DNA of 64,000 bases, taken from Proteus vulgaris. GTDB taxonomy: Bacteria > Pseudomonadota > Gammaproteobacteria > Enterobacterales > Enterobacteriaceae. The stretch is taken from contig NZ_CP090064.1 in NCBI RefSeq assembly GCF_023100685.1, forward strand, positions 2,852,001 to 2,916,000, given 5' to 3'. Of the stretch, positions 21,387 through 32,577 are shown piece after piece. Position 1 is the first letter of the stretch. The number at the start of each line of letters is the position of its first letter. The notes under the pieces are model-generated. The model worked only from the letters and a program-made list of their open reading frames with translations, did no database searches and was not told the DNA's origin. The translations under genes were made by a program, and so were the position numbers.

Positions 21387-21555
21387 AAGTACCCATCATT
21401 GTAAGTTTTATTCTAATGGTTACTTTATCGGCTTTATTTATAACAGTGTAGTTAGCTTTTGTTATTTGATATAACTGAAAGCTATTAAAATTGAGTAAAA
21501 CGCAAGCTAATTAATTAAATTTACATCAATTGGAATTAATGTGAAAAAAATTCAG

Positions 21556-21590
21556 ACAAAAATGCCTGCGATTAAAGCAGGCATTTTATC
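21556..21590 (-). terminator. yfeX terminator
   Basis: 11-bp perfect stem AAAATGCCTGC/GCAGGCATTTT with a 7-nt loop, about 30 nt after the yfeX stop and upstream of the cysP promoter region. Confidence 0.88.
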
Positions 21591-21618
21591 AATAAAAAAT
21601 TATTTAATGCTTGGCAAT

Positions 21619-22515
21619 TTATAGTGCTTTTAAGACTTCATAAGATGGAGCAAAGTAATAACTTCCTGTAACAGGCTTACTCATACGTAATAAGTCATCG
21701 TGTTTACCATCTAATTCACCAAACATACTTAGTAATTGCTGTTCAATATTATATAAACGACCACAATAAGCTAAGAAATATAAACCATGTTTACCACTTG
21801 CAGTACCGTAAGGGAGGCTGTGACGTAAAATTGCTAACTCTTCGCCATCTTCTTCAATCACAACACGAGAAACATGAGATGTGACATTACGTTCTGATTC
21901 ATCAAGTTCAACACTGTCTTTTTTAGTTCGACCGATCATTTTTTCTTGATCTGATTCACTAAAACGAGCCCATTTTTTTAGGTTATGCTCATAACGCTGA
22001 ACTAAAACATAACTACCACCAGCATCTACACCATCATTAATCAATGCAACACCGTAGCGTTCATCATCTTGTGGGTTTTCAGTACCATCAATAAAACCAC
22101 TTAAATCACGCTCTTCTATCCAACGGAAACCATGAATTTCTTCTTCAACTTTAATCACATCCCCAAAAGCTGCAATTGCCGCTTGTGCCAATGAAAAGTT
22201 CACATCATGGCGCATAGATTGAATGTGAATAAGCAGATCACGTTGTGTCGCTGGTGCTAAACCTTTACCTAATGGGCGAAAAGGTTTTAGCTCAGGAGCA
22301 CTGTTTTCATCTGATAATTTTTTCCAAAGATCAGAGCCAAATGCAACAACTGCGCCTAATGACGCATCAGGAAATTGCTTTTGTAAATCAGATAATGATT
22401 GCATAAATTTCTGACATCCTTGACGCAGAAATTCTAATTCACCCACGACCATTGCTTCGATAAAAAGACCAAATTTACTATGTGCGACTAAAATGCCACT
22501 TTGTGCATGAGACAT
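21619..22515 (-). CDS. yfeX: Dye-decolourising-type haem peroxidase YfeX
   Basis: Cytoplasmic DyP-type peroxidase of 298 aa (E. coli 299). The DyP motif GFIDGTENP is near residue 141 with its catalytic aspartate, and the proximal haem histidine is in VTSHVSRVV near residue 215. YfeX acts on porphyrinogens and has been linked, with debate, to iron release from haem. No Tat or Sec signal, so cytoplasmic. Single gene with its own terminator, next to yfeY as in E. coli. Confidence 0.95.
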   Translation of the reverse strand: MSHAQSGILVAHSKFGLFIEAMVVGELEFLRQGCQKFMQSLSDLQKQFPDASLGAVVAFGSDLWKKLSDENSAPELKPFRPLGKGLAPATQRDLLIHIQSMRHDVNFSLAQAAIAAFGDVIKVEEEIHGFRWIEERDLSGFIDGTENPQDDERYGVALINDGVDAGGSYVLVQRYEHNLKKWARFSESDQEKMIGRTKKDSVELDESERNVTSHVSRVVIEEDGEELAILRHSLPYGTASGKHGLYFLAYCGRLYNIEQQLLSMFGELDGKHDDLLRMSKPVTGSYYFAPSYEVLKAL

Positions 22516-22635
22516 ATTGCTTCCCTAATCAATAATCAAAACGCTCGGAATAATGTTAATTATATCGAATATTTTTTTCCGAAGATTTGCCTTTTAACAA
22601 ATATCAGACAGTCTGATTATAAAATCTTCCATATA

Positions 22636-23253
22636 TTATAGAGAATAGCGTGTAGGCGTTTTGTTCTGCCAAATAATTTGCGTTAACGTCCAATTTGATA
22701 AAACTTCATCCGGTGGCATCAATCCATCAGGACCATCCCATTGTCCACTAAAGACATAACTCACCGATTTAGCTTCTGTGGATTGACATAAAATTGTTCT
22801 CTGTTTTTCATCCTTAGGGCCTTTGCTGCATGCACCAAAGGCTTTTTTATAGATATCTTTAAATGGTGTACCAATAGTTGTACCCCAATCTGTCGTTGCC
22901 TTGGCATCAAAGACTTCTATTTTCTCTACTGTGCCTTTTTCTTTGCCGTAGAAAGCCACTTGAATTTTATTATCATCTAGGCCCTGAACAACGACGATAA
23001 TATCATTGCCTTGCATTTCCATACCTTCACGATAATGAAAGCGACTTCCTAACTCATTCTTAATATCATTTTCTGTAATTTTTGTTGAGTTTGTAATATT
23101 ACCTAATCCATTAGCGGAAACGGTTAGCGTATCATTTGAGAACCAATTCATCGGATTTAGTGCAGAAAAAGACATTCCTCCCATGGATGAACAGCCACTT
23201 AATAACAAAACGCTTGTGCTTAAACACAAGGGTAACCAAAATTTAGGCATCAT
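22636..23253 (-). CDS. yfeY: Lipoprotein YfeY (DUF1131 family)
   Basis: 205-aa predicted lipoprotein with a signal peptide and lipobox LLSG-C at Cys21. Serine after the cysteine favours the outer membrane. The rest matches the DUF1131 family known as RpoE-regulated lipoprotein YfeY (VSANGLGNIT, SRFHYREGM, DWGTTIGTPFKDIY). GGAG lies 6 nt before ATG. I did not find a convincing sigma-E promoter upstream. Function unknown beyond envelope stress association. Confidence 0.9.
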   Translation of the reverse strand: MMPKFWLPLCLSTSVLLLSGCSSMGGMSFSALNPMNWFSNDTLTVSANGLGNITNSTKITENDIKNELGSRFHYREGMEMQGNDIIVVVQGLDDNKIQVAFYGKEKGTVEKIEVFDAKATTDWGTTIGTPFKDIYKKAFGACSKGPKDEKQRTILCQSTEAKSVSYVFSGQWDGPDGLMPPDEVLSNWTLTQIIWQNKTPTRYSL

Positions 23254-23586
23254 TTATTTCTCCGTTAAACTTTTTCATCACTCATTAAAATAGATATTGA
23301 TGTCATTAGGCACACCTTATCTTACTCTTTACCGCACCTCAATCATCAGACTAAAACACCCACAATAAATTAGCATAACAAAGTATTACCTAATTTAACG
23401 TCGAATAATCTCATGAAAAAGAAAGCCTAGTTACGACCCTTTACATCACGGTTTGTTCCACAGAAAAAGCAATATCAGATTTTACGTATAAAATAAGGGA
23501 ATAAAGTGTGGGATAAAAATAGAGAAACAGAAAAGGCAAACACAAAAGTAAGAGTAACCCTCAAAATATTGAGGGCTTATGTCATG
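23254..23586. other. Intergenic region yfeY-ypeA
   Basis: 333 bp without a gene. A hairpin with 7-bp arms CCCTCAA/TTGAGGG at 23558-23575 lies just after the ypeA stop and probably acts as its terminator, although its T-tract is interrupted. The rest contains the yfeY promoter region; nothing else recognised. Confidence 0.55.
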
Positions 23587-24024
23587 TTAGAGATCAAAAT
23601 CCTGATCGACAATTAATCGTTTAGTATAAGTTGTACTTTCTTGGTTTTGATCTTCATACAACAGCTTTTCAAACATAAAAATCGTTGCATCATTTTCTTC
23701 TGGTACAACTAATGTAATTTGTGGGCATCCTTTCGCGATCAGTTTTTTTTCTAATCGAGAGATCAATGCATTCGCAATGCCTCTGCCACGAAAGTCTGGG
23801 TGAACCCCTAAATAGTATAAAGATCCACGATGACCATCGTAGCCCCCCATTACACTCCCCACTAGTTCACCGGCCACTTCTGCAATCAGAAATAAATCAG
23901 GTGAATGGTTTATTTTTCTTTCAATATCAATTTCGGGATCGTTCTCTGGCGAAATTAAATCGCAACGTTCCCAAAGTGTAATAATTGCCTCAAAATCATC
24001 TTGGCGAAATACACGTATTTCCAT
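23587..24024 (-). CDS. ypeA: GNAT-family acetyltransferase YpeA
   Basis: 145-aa GNAT N-acetyltransferase, closely matching E. coli YpeA (141 aa): [41 protein letters not shown] and the acetyl-CoA-binding [18 protein letters not shown]. The substrate is unknown. It is divergent from hemF; in E. coli ypeA also lies beside amiA-hemF, but amiA is absent here. Confidence 0.93.
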   Translation of the reverse strand: MEIRVFRQDDFEAIITLWERCDLISPENDPEIDIERKINHSPDLFLIAEVAGELVGSVMGGYDGHRGSLYYLGVHPDFRGRGIANALISRLEKKLIAKGCPQITLVVPEENDATIFMFEKLLYEDQNQESTTYTKRLIVDQDFDL

Positions 24025-24151
24025 GGTTTTGCCTGTTATTGTTCATACAAATCTGAATTTATTATCGCTTGTTTGGTTTATGAATCAACTTGAAAATGAG
24101 AACATAGACAATATGGAGTTCTATTTTTAATAAATATGATAAAAATTGTAG

Positions 24152-25066
<915 letters not shown>

Positions 25067-25115
25067 AGAAAATAAATCATTAAAGGTACAGCCACACGCG
25101 ACCGCCACAATGTAA

Positions 25116-25235
25116 CGTGCTGATAATGACCTTAAACTATTAATACTTAAACGTTATATTGATGCGATAGGTAGTATGCTTACCATTGATATCACATTAC
25201 TTAATGCTGAAAAAACAACCCTGAATTTATTATAA
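25116..25235 (+). pseudogene. Remnant of a HigA/XRE-type antitoxin C-terminus
   Basis: After an in-frame TAA at 25113, a 39-codon stretch reads ...DLKLLILKRYIDAIGSMLTIDI... and ends at TAA 25233. The segment LKRYIDAIG-x-LTIDITL resembles the C-terminal part of XRE/HigA-type antitoxins (typically TLKRYIEALGG-L-I--TLP-G). There is no start codon with a ribosome site, no helix-turn-helix part and no toxin partner, so it would be a decayed end of a toxin-antitoxin gene. Recognised by eye, moderate confidence. Confidence 0.4.
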
Positions 25236-25245
25236 ATTCAGGGTA
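25220..25245 (+). terminator. Hairpin downstream of hemF
   Basis: CCCTGAATTTA/TAAATTCAGGG, a near-perfect palindrome 155 nt after the hemF stop, overlapping the end of the antitoxin remnant. It is followed by TATTTAATT. It could terminate hemF and also the convergent lipoprotein gene. Confidence 0.6.
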
Positions 25246-25286
25246 TTTAATTCATTTTTAACTTGTTTTGTTTAACTAACTAAAAG

Positions 25287-25634
25287 TCAATTAAACAAAA
25301 AGGCCAGTAATCCTGTAACTTTATTTTTATTTTCCCAGCCTTCTCCTCTCATACAGGTATTAAAATAATCCCTACGCTGCCATTCATTCGCATCTGAAGG
25401 AAAAGATGTCCCGGCCCCTGAAGTTGGAATATCTTTACCATTTATTTTCATTGGAGCAAAAGAAGGCTGACTTGAAGCCACATATCTCGCAGGATATCGT
25501 GCATTGGCTTCTTGCATACACATATTTTTAGCGATATCTAAAGGAGATGGTGTGCTGGTGTTTGCTTCCCATTTTTCAGGTGTTGCACAAGCAGAAAGCA
25601 TAAAAATTGATGCAATGATAATTGTTTTTTTCAA
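25287..25634 (-). CDS. Small predicted lipoprotein, function unknown
   Basis: 115 aa with a signal peptide (MKKTIIIASIFM) and lipobox LSA-C giving lipidation at Cys16. The mature protein is small and polar, with Cys39 (NMCMQEANARYP) and Cys93 (YFNTCMRGEGWE) that could form a disulfide, and a hydrophobic end LLAFLFN. I do not recognise the family. Alanine after the cysteine is compatible with outer-membrane sorting. Its neighbours hemF and the secreted protein give no functional hint. Confidence 0.75.
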   Translation of the reverse strand: MKKTIIIASIFMLSACATPEKWEANTSTPSPLDIAKNMCMQEANARYPARYVASSQPSFAPMKINGKDIPTSGAGTSFPSDANEWQRRDYFNTCMRGEGWENKNKVTGLLAFLFN

Positions 25635-25802
25635 AATAATAGCTCATTAAGACGAATAGGAATCAATTACATTTTAAATTATTATTTGAAAAATTAAATT
25701 AAGTTTTTATGAAAACCATATCATTATATGATAATTAAATTAAAAAAATTAATGAAATCAATATCAAATGAGGAGTAACACCTTGTTTAAATGATGCTTT
25801 TT

Positions 25803-26372
25803 TTATTCTTCAAATAACTCATCAGGGCAATCTGAAATAACATCAAAGCCTAAATAATAATATAAGTGATATTTTTTCAGATTATCTTTATTATAAATAT
25901 GTATTCCCTCAGAGCTATAGCAATTCGTTATATTCACTTTGTTTTCATTAAAGGTAATTTCAACTTGCTTTAAAACACCTGTGATTTTAACTGTATTTTC
26001 TTGCTTAGGGTTATTAGGGTAAATAACAGATACTGACAACTCATCCATAAAATGTGCAAGTTGCATCGTTTTTTTATTATAAATAAATGTATAAGTTATT
26101 TTATCGTCAACAGGATCATAAACCACATTGTGTTTGTCTGAAATGGTAAAATCTTCACCTTTTAATGATAAGCAACGATCGTTGTTTTTATCTGTGAGAT
26201 CATTAAAGCAAGTATAAACAGATTGCCCTGTAAGTATCGCTTTATCGGTGTATAAAAAAAGTCCATCTTCTTTATTGGAAACGAGTCCAATAGAAAAATC
26301 ATCCGAACCATTGCTACTAAAAGCAACATGTTGATATCCCAAAAGAATAAAAAGAAGAATAACTCTAAGCAT
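25803..26372 (-). CDS. Predicted secreted protein, function unknown
   Basis: 189 aa with an N-terminal signal-like hydrophobic stretch (LRVILLFILLGYQHVAFS, cleavage probably after AFS-S). The mature part is rich in beta-type alternation and has four cysteines (CFND, RCLS, NCYS, SDCPDE) that could make two disulfides in the periplasm. No domain recognised. Codon use is more AT-rich than in the neighbours. It lies alone between the small lipoprotein gene and der, on the same strand. Confidence 0.7.
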   Translation of the reverse strand: MLRVILLFILLGYQHVAFSSNGSDDFSIGLVSNKEDGLFLYTDKAILTGQSVYTCFNDLTDKNNDRCLSLKGEDFTISDKHNVVYDPVDDKITYTFIYNKKTMQLAHFMDELSVSVIYPNNPKQENTVKITGVLKQVEITFNENKVNITNCYSSEGIHIYNKDNLKKYHLYYYLGFDVISDCPDELFEE

Positions 26373-26517
26373 AGATATTTCTCAAAAATAAGAAAGGAAC
26401 ACCAGTTTTATAGCTGGCAGTGATAACTATTTTTATAAATAATAGAGACTAAATTATCTTAGCGATGTTAGCACGTCAATAATAGAAAGAAAGCAGCCAA
26501 AAATAATGCTTAGAGAT

Positions 26518-26556
26518 AAAAAAACTGAGTTCATTATAAATTGAACTCAGTTTTTA
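26518..26556 (-). terminator. der terminator
   Basis: Stem AACTGAGTTCA/TGAACTCAGTT with an 8-nt loop flanked by A and T runs, 20 nt after the der stop codon. Confidence 0.88.
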
Positions 26557-26574
26557 TTTTGGTACTAAATTAAC

Positions 26575-28065
26575 TTATTTTGATTTCTTCAAATGTGACA
26601 TTAAACGCTTACGTTTACGCAACTGAGATTGTGTTAATTTATTTTTCTTATCCGCATAAGGGTTTTCACCCTCTTTAAATTGAATACGGATTGGCGTCCC
26701 CATAACTTGCAGAGTACGACGGAAATAGTTCATCAAATAACGCTTATAGCTATCTGGTAAATCAGTTACCTGATTACCATGAATAACTACAACAGGTGGA
26801 TTATAACCACCAGCGTGTGCATATTTCATTTTTACACGGCGTCCACGAACAATTGGTGGCTGGTGATCATCTTCAGCCATCTTCATGATACGAGTGAGCA
26901 TTGATGTACCTACGCGACGCGTTGCACAGACATAAGCTTCTTGAATAGATTCAAAAAGATTACCTACACCACTACCATGTAATGCAGAAATAAAGTGAAC
27001 TCGCGCAAAGTCAACAAAGCCCAGTTTAAGATCAAGCATGGCTTTTACTTGTTCACGATCGTCTTGTGTCATGCCATCCCATTTATTAACAGCAATCACT
27101 AATGAACGACCCGCATTCAAGATATAACCTAGTAATGAAAGATCTTGGTCTGAGATACCTTCACGCGCATCAATAACTAACAATGCAACATTAGAATCTT
27201 CAATCGCTTGCAGCGTTTTGATAACAGAGAATTTTTCTACAGTTTCTTTCACTTTGCCGCGCTTACGAACGCCTGCTGTATCGATGATGATATATTCTTT
27301 ATCATCTCGTTCCATAGGAATGTAGATACTATCGCGGGTTGTACCGGGCATATCGTAAACAACAACACGATCTTCACCAAGCATACGATTTGTCAGCGTC
27401 GATTTACCTACATTAGGGCGACCAACAATCGCCAATTTTACAGGTAATGTAGAAGGATCGAAGTCATCTTCTTCCTCTTCTAATGCTTGTGCTTCTTGCT
27501 CAGCTTCTAATGCAGCCCAATATGCTGCATTCTCTTCTTCTTCAGTCAGCTCTTTTTCTTCTTCAACCACTTTTCCTGTAATCGGTAATAATGCTTGTTC
27601 AATTAATTGAGCCACACCACGACCATGAGAAGCCGCAATTGGGAAAATTTCACCTAAACCTAAAGAATAGAAATCAGCTAATGCTGTATCAGTATCAATA
27701 CCGTCTGTTTTATTCGCAACTAGATATGTTTTTTTCTCAACACCACGAAGATGTTTGGCAATGCCTTGGTCTGCTGGCATTAAACCGGCACGTGCATCCA
27801 CTAAAAAGAGTACAACGTCGGCTTCTTGAATTGCCTGTAATGATTGTGATGCCATATGGGTTTCAACACCCTCTTCAGCACCATCAATACCACCAGTATC
27901 AATAATAATAAACTCTTCGCCCTCTAACTCTGCACGACCGTATTTACGGTCACGAGTGAGGCCTGGAAAATCGGCAACTAATGCGTCTCTGGTGCGTGTT
28001 AGTCGATTAAATAACGTGGATTTACCCACGTTAGGGCGCCCTACTAAGGCAATAACGGGTATCAT
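26575..28065 (-). CDS. der: Ribosome-assembly GTPase Der (EngA)
   Basis: Essential double GTPase for 50S ribosome maturation. 496 aa from the ATG at 28065 (E. coli 490), which matches the family start [16 protein letters not shown] and has GAGG 9 nt upstream; an ATG five codons earlier lacks a site. Two G domains each show GRPNVGKST (residues 8 and about 215), a DTGG/DTAG G3 motif and NKTD/NKWD. They are joined by an acidic linker and followed by the C-terminal KH-like domain. It lies downstream of bamB, as in other enterobacteria. Confidence 0.97.
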   Translation of the reverse strand: MIPVIALVGRPNVGKSTLFNRLTRTRDALVADFPGLTRDRKYGRAELEGEEFIIIDTGGIDGAEEGVETHMASQSLQAIQEADVVLFLVDARAGLMPADQGIAKHLRGVEKKTYLVANKTDGIDTDTALADFYSLGLGEIFPIAASHGRGVAQLIEQALLPITGKVVEEEKELTEEEENAAYWAALEAEQEAQALEEEEDDFDPSTLPVKLAIVGRPNVGKSTLTNRMLGEDRVVVYDMPGTTRDSIYIPMERDDKEYIIIDTAGVRKRGKVKETVEKFSVIKTLQAIEDSNVALLVIDAREGISDQDLSLLGYILNAGRSLVIAVNKWDGMTQDDREQVKAMLDLKLGFVDFARVHFISALHGSGVGNLFESIQEAYVCATRRVGTSMLTRIMKMAEDDHQPPIVRGRRVKMKYAHAGGYNPPVVVIHGNQVTDLPDSYKRYLMNYFRRTLQVMGTPIRIQFKEGENPYADKKNKLTQSQLRKRKRLMSHLKKSK

Positions 28066-28081
28066 TTTTTGATGCCTCATA

Positions 28082-28111
28082 AAAATACAATCATAATTCT
28101 GATTGTATTTT
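28082..28111. repeat. Inverted repeat just upstream of der
   Basis: AAAATACAATC/GATTGTATTTT, perfect 11-bp arms with an 8-nt loop, immediately upstream of the der ribosome site. On the minus strand it could form a weak AU-rich RNA stem ending in a U-run and so affect der expression. It follows the stronger bamB/der terminator. Confidence 0.5.
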
Positions 28112-28125
28112 ACATGTAATTACTA

Positions 28126-28157
28126 AAAAGACGAAACGGCTCCTTTAAAGGAGCCGT
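28126..28157 (-). terminator. Terminator between bamB and der
   Basis: Perfect 11-bp inverted repeat ACGGCTCCTTT/AAAGGAGCCGT followed on the minus strand by TTCGTCTTTTT, 28 nt after the bamB stop. Confidence 0.82.
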
Positions 28158-28184
28158 AAAATAAATAGATTTGTCAGTAATTAA

Positions 28185-29357
28185 TTACCGACTATAAAGA
28201 TAAAGCTTACCGTCACGAGCTTGGATCATCAGTTTATCATTTACCGCTTGAGGACGACTTAATAAACCAGAGCTATTCACTTCGTTTTGTGCAATGAATT
28301 TACCTGTCGAAGTATCAATCCAATGGAGATAACCTTCTGCATCACCAACCACTAAATAGCCATCAAAAATAGCAGGTGCGGTTAAATTACGATGCAATAA
28401 ATCTTCTTGTGTCCATAATGTCACACCATCAGATTTACGAACAGATAAAACTCGGTCATTTTGGTCAACAAGGTAAAGATTATCACCTAATAGCACCATA
28501 TCATTGACTGAACCTAAATCGCGTTTCCAAAGAATTTGTCCAGAACGCATATCAAGGCTAACTAAGCTACCGTTATATGCCATTGCATATACTGTATTTT
28601 CATCAATAATAGGTGTCATATCCACATCATTTAATCGGCTAATTTCTGTTGAGCCTTTAATTTGTGAAATATTTTGTTGCCAAATCAGCTGTCCTTGAGA
28701 AAGGATAACTGCACTGACACGGCCATTATCTGCACCAATAATTGCAGCACCATAAGCGACAGCTGGCGCAGATTCACCACGAAGAGATAATGATGGGGTA
28801 TCTAAATTAACTGTCCATGATATTTCGCCAGTTAATAAATCCAATCCTTGCAATAAGCCATTGCTGGTATGAATAAGCACTAATCCATCACTAACAACAG
28901 GTTTTGAAATGGCTTCCCCTGCAACATCGGTTTCCCAATCAATAGAACCATTATCAGTATTTAGCGCATAGACTTTGGCTTTTTCAGTTCCCACAAAAAC
29001 ACGAGTACCTGAAACAGTCAGCCCACCAGAAAGTAATGCGGATTCATTAGATGAAAGAAAACCGGTTTTAATAGAGAGATCTTGTGACCAAAGCTCTTTA
29101 CCTGTTTCCAAATCTAACGCTTTAACTAAACCATGGCGATCAGCGACATAGACAACTGGGCCATCCCATGTTGGTGACAAGTGAGAATAGTATTTACCAA
29201 TACCATTTCCAACTGATTTGTCCCAAACAGCTCTAGGTGTAAATTGGCTCTGCACCTCAGGTAATGGAGACATTGTCACATTATCCTGTTCACTAGAACA
29301 CCCTGCCAATAAAGCAGATGCTAGTAGACCAACCAGGAGAGTTTTACGCAGTTGCAT
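28185..29357 (-). CDS. bamB: Outer-membrane assembly lipoprotein BamB
   Basis: Lipoprotein subunit of the BAM complex, which inserts beta-barrel proteins into the outer membrane. 390 aa (E. coli 392), with a signal peptide and lipobox LLAG-C at Cys20. The mature part shows the repeating PQQ-like beta-propeller pattern (TGKELWSQDL, NGSIDWETDV, TGEISWTVNL, SGQILWKRDL). It starts 15 bp after yfgM in a hisS-yfgM-bamB-der order. Confidence 0.97.
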   Translation of the reverse strand: MQLRKTLLVGLLASALLAGCSSEQDNVTMSPLPEVQSQFTPRAVWDKSVGNGIGKYYSHLSPTWDGPVVYVADRHGLVKALDLETGKELWSQDLSIKTGFLSSNESALLSGGLTVSGTRVFVGTEKAKVYALNTDNGSIDWETDVAGEAISKPVVSDGLVLIHTSNGLLQGLDLLTGEISWTVNLDTPSLSLRGESAPAVAYGAAIIGADNGRVSAVILSQGQLIWQQNISQIKGSTEISRLNDVDMTPIIDENTVYAMAYNGSLVSLDMRSGQILWKRDLGSVNDMVLLGDNLYLVDQNDRVLSVRKSDGVTLWTQEDLLHRNLTAPAIFDGYLVVGDAEGYLHWIDTSTGKFIAQNEVNSSGLLSRPQAVNDKLMIQARDGKLYLYSR

Positions 29358-29371
29358 GTCTGAAGATCCCT

Positions 29372-29992
29372 TTAATTGGATAAATTATTGAGTTTAAGTT
29401 CAACCAGTGAGCGAATAGCACCCGCATTTTCATCTGTTAATGCGCTACGATAAGCCGTTGCTGCACCTGCATTATCGCCTTTTTTCGCTAATACATCACC
29501 ACGGATATAATTTTTCATTCCATTCCATGCTTTGCCTTTCACTTGCTCTAACGAAATCAAAGCTGCATCAGTTTTATCTAATGCTAATTGTACGCGAGCT
29601 AAACGAAGATTAAGCATATCTGCAAATGCATCATTTTTTACTTTTGCAACAGCGGTTGTCAGATGACGCTCACCATTAACTAAGTCATTAGCATCAATAG
29701 CAATCTGTGCAAGTTCTAATGACGCTAATGCGCCATAAATATCATTTGTATCTGTAACAAATTTTTCGGCTAACGCAATATTTTCAGGAGTCGGTTTAGC
29801 GAGTGCTTCACTCACTGTTGCAAAAGCCCCTGCACTTTCTTGCAGGCGATTTGTTTGATGTGATTGCCAATATTTCCAACCAAACACACCACCAAAACCA
29901 ATAACTGCAGCTAAAACAATGGTTAAACCGTAATTTTTTATAAACTGTTTAATTGCATCAACTTGTTCGTTTTCGGTGCTATAAACTTCCAC
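29372..29992 (-). CDS. yfgM: Periplasmic chaperone/ancillary SecYEG protein YfgM
   Basis: 206-aa protein with one N-terminal membrane anchor (residues about 23-43, LTIVLAAVIGFGGVFGW) and a periplasmic TPR-like domain, length matching E. coli YfgM (206). In E. coli it pairs with PpiD at the SecYEG translocon and affects RcsB stability. It lies 10 bp after hisS and 15 bp before bamB, so it is cotranscribed with both. Confidence 0.94.
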   Translation of the reverse strand: MEVYSTENEQVDAIKQFIKNYGLTIVLAAVIGFGGVFGWKYWQSHQTNRLQESAGAFATVSEALAKPTPENIALAEKFVTDTNDIYGALASLELAQIAIDANDLVNGERHLTTAVAKVKNDAFADMLNLRLARVQLALDKTDAALISLEQVKGKAWNGMKNYIRGDVLAKKGDNAGAATAYRSALTDENAGAIRSLVELKLNNLSN

Positions 29993-30002
29993 AAGTCTCT
30001 CC

Positions 30003-31286
30003 TTAACCTAATAACAGAGTCAATTGCTGAGCTAGCTCATTACGAGCAACGATTGTTTGTTCTCCTGAACGCAAATCTTTCACTGCAACGGTGCCAGCAT
30101 TAATTTCATCTTCGCCTAAAATCAATGCAATTTTAGCGCCTTGTTTATCGGCACGTCCTAATTGCTTTTTAAAGTTACCGTTACCGTGATTCGTCATTAG
30201 ACGTAAGGTTGGTAATTGGTCACGAATTTCTTCAGCAAGCATTAATGCTGAGCTTTGGCTCTTCTCACCAAAAGAAGCAAGGTAAACATCAGCCACATTA
30301 GTGTCTGCAACAAATTCAGGGTTAACCGCTTGAACTAATAAAATCATGCGCTCCATACCCATTGCAAAACCCACCGCTGGTGTTGGATGTCCGCCAAGTT
30401 GCTTCACTAGACCATCGTAACGCCCACCGGCACAAACTGTGCCTTGTGATCCTAATGCGCTGGTAACCCACTCAAAAACAGTACGGTTATAATAATCTAA
30501 ACCTCGCACTAAGCGCTGATTAACGCGGTAGGTAATACCCACAGCATCTAGTAATGCACAAAGACCATCAAAGTGCGCTCTTGATTCGTCATCAAGATAA
30601 TCGAAAAGTTCAGGCGCATCATTCAATAAAGTCTGAATTTCTGGATTTTTTGAGTCTAAAACGCGTAATGGGTTAGAATACATACGACGTTTGCAGTCTT
30701 CATCTAGCTTATCTACATGCTGCTCTAAGAAAGCAACTAACGCTTCACGGTATTTAGCACGCGCTTCTAATGAACCAATCGAGTTAAGTTCTAATGTTAC
30801 ATGTTCTGCAATACCTAACGCTTTCCACCAGCGCGCAGTTAACATAATTAATTCCGCATCAATATCTGGGCCTTGTAGACCAAAGACTTCTGCACCTAAC
30901 TGGTGGAATTGACGATAACGACCTTTTTGAGGGCGCTCATAGCGGAACATTGGCCCTAAATACCATAAACGTTGTTCTTGGTTATAAAGCAAACCATGTT
31001 CGATACCTGCACGTACACAGCCCGCAGTATTTTCTGGGCGTAACGTCAGGCTTTGCGCATCTTCACCACGATCGGTAAAAGTATACATTTCTTTTTCAAC
31101 AACATCAGTGACTTCACCAATTGCTCGCTGAAATAGAGGGGTATGCTCTACGATAGGTGTTCTGATTTCACTAAAACCATAACCCGCTAAAATTTGTTTT
31201 AGCGTATTTTCGATTTTCTGCCATACACGAGTGTCAGCAGGTAGATAGTCGTTCATACCACGAATGGCTTGGATTTTTTGTGCCAC
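30003..31286 (-). CDS. hisS: Histidyl-tRNA synthetase
   Basis: Class II aminoacyl-tRNA synthetase, 427 aa (E. coli 424). Motif 2 is in [16 protein letters not shown] near residue 112. The histidine-specific motifs are [15 protein letters not shown] near residue 258 and GGRYDGL. The C-terminal anticodon-binding domain is complete. Cytoplasmic dimer. It is the head of hisS-yfgM-bamB and is separated from ispG by a terminator hairpin. Confidence 0.98.
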   Translation of the reverse strand: MAQKIQAIRGMNDYLPADTRVWQKIENTLKQILAGYGFSEIRTPIVEHTPLFQRAIGEVTDVVEKEMYTFTDRGEDAQSLTLRPENTAGCVRAGIEHGLLYNQEQRLWYLGPMFRYERPQKGRYRQFHQLGAEVFGLQGPDIDAELIMLTARWWKALGIAEHVTLELNSIGSLEARAKYREALVAFLEQHVDKLDEDCKRRMYSNPLRVLDSKNPEIQTLLNDAPELFDYLDDESRAHFDGLCALLDAVGITYRVNQRLVRGLDYYNRTVFEWVTSALGSQGTVCAGGRYDGLVKQLGGHPTPAVGFAMGMERMILLVQAVNPEFVADTNVADVYLASFGEKSQSSALMLAEEIRDQLPTLRLMTNHGNGNFKKQLGRADKQGAKIALILGEDEINAGTVAVKDLRSGEQTIVARNELAQQLTLLLG

Positions 31287-31366
31287 TTTTCTTCTCTAAT
31301 AGTTATTAGTTGATTGTTAGGCTGATTATAGAAGCGAAATCAATCAGTATTCAACGTGAAATCAAT

Positions 31367-31404
31367 AGTAAAACTGGCTCATTGATTAATGAGCCAGTTT
31401 TTTG
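31367..31404 (-). terminator. ispG terminator
   Basis: 14-bp perfect stem AAAACTGGCTCATT/AATGAGCCAGTTTT with loop GATT, right after the ispG stop codon. In E. coli the small RNA SroE lies in this hisS-ispG gap; I see only the hairpin and cannot support that RNA. Confidence 0.82.
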
Positions 31405-31408
31405 AGTG

Positions 31409-32530
31409 TTATTTATCCAATTGATTTATATTTATACGCATGCTGTCATCAAGCATTGACGCTTTAGCGCGGATCTTCGCTTCTAATAAATCAATCATAT
31501 TACCATTATCAAGACGTTCTTTTTGTCTTACGCCATCTTCATAAAAACCACTGCGTGTTTTAGCACCAGTAACGCCTAAAGTTGATACCTCAGCTTCACC
31601 AGGGCCATTAACAACACAACCGATAATAGAGACATCCATTGGAGTGATAATATCTTCTAGACGTTGTTCTAATTCATTAACTGTTCCAATAACATCAAAT
31701 TCTTGACGGGAACATGTCGGACACGCAATAAAGTTAATACCACGAGAACGAATACGTAATGATTTTAGAATATCAAAACCGACTTTAACCTCTTCAACAG
31801 GATCAGCCGCTAATGAAATTCTTAATGTGTCGCCAATACCTTCTGATAATAAGATCCCTAAACCAATAGCCGATTTAACTGATCCTGCTCTTGCTCCACC
31901 GGCTTCAGTGATCCCAAGATGTAAAGGTTGATCAATTTTTTTCGCTAATAAGCGATAAGAATCTACGGCAAGGAAAACATCAGAGGCTTTTACACTAACT
32001 TTAAATTGTTCAAAGTTCAGTCGATCGAGAATATCGACATGACGCATTGCTGATTCAACTAACGCTTCAGGTGTAGGCTCTCCGTATTTCTCTTGAATGT
32101 CTTTTTCAAGTGAGCCTCCGTTTACACCAATACGAATAGGAATATTATAATGGCGAGCACAGTCAACAACTTGACGAATACGCTCTTCACTACCAATATT
32201 ACCTGGGTTGATACGCAAGCAATCAACGCCATATTCAGCGACTTTTAATGCAATACGATAGTCAAAATGAATATCAGCTACTAAAGGCACATTAACCTGT
32301 TGCTTAATTAATTTGAATGCTTCAGCAGCATCCATTGTAGGTACAGAAACACGAACAATATCCACCCCAACACGTTCCAGAGATTTTATCTGGCGAACAG
32401 TCGCTTCTACGTCTGTTGTTCGTGTATTCGTCATCGACTGTACAGCGATAGGTGCGCCATCGCCAACAGGAACATTACCTACATTAATTCGGGTCGATTT
32501 GCGACGAATAATAGGTGATTCTTTATGCAT
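31409..32530 (-). CDS. ispG: 4-hydroxy-3-methylbut-2-enyl diphosphate synthase
   Basis: Iron-sulfur enzyme of the MEP isoprenoid pathway, 373 aa (E. coli 372). The [4Fe-4S] ligands are in [10 protein letters not shown] near residue 270 and CVVNGPGEA near residue 305. The TIM-barrel part has [11 protein letters not shown] and [12 protein letters not shown]. It depends on clusters built by the isc system encoded 18 kb away in this window. It lies 48 bp after rodZ in rlmN-pilW-rodZ-ispG. Confidence 0.97.
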   Translation of the reverse strand: MHKESPIIRRKSTRINVGNVPVGDGAPIAVQSMTNTRTTDVEATVRQIKSLERVGVDIVRVSVPTMDAAEAFKLIKQQVNVPLVADIHFDYRIALKVAEYGVDCLRINPGNIGSEERIRQVVDCARHYNIPIRIGVNGGSLEKDIQEKYGEPTPEALVESAMRHVDILDRLNFEQFKVSVKASDVFLAVDSYRLLAKKIDQPLHLGITEAGGARAGSVKSAIGLGILLSEGIGDTLRISLAADPVEEVKVGFDILKSLRIRSRGINFIACPTCSRQEFDVIGTVNELEQRLEDIITPMDVSIIGCVVNGPGEAEVSTLGVTGAKTRSGFYEDGVRQKERLDNGNMIDLLEAKIRAKASMLDDSMRININQLDK

Positions 32531-32577
32531 TGATTAATTCTCCCATGCTTCCATGCTTGCTCAAATGTGTAGTCAGA

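Noticed and set aside
23254..23330. Sigma-E promoter upstream of yfeY
   Set aside because: The family is RpoE-regulated, but no GGAACTT/TCTGA pair with correct spacing is visible.
31287..31408. SroE-like small RNA between hisS and ispG
   Set aside because: Position fits E. coli, but apart from a terminator hairpin I see nothing that identifies the RNA.
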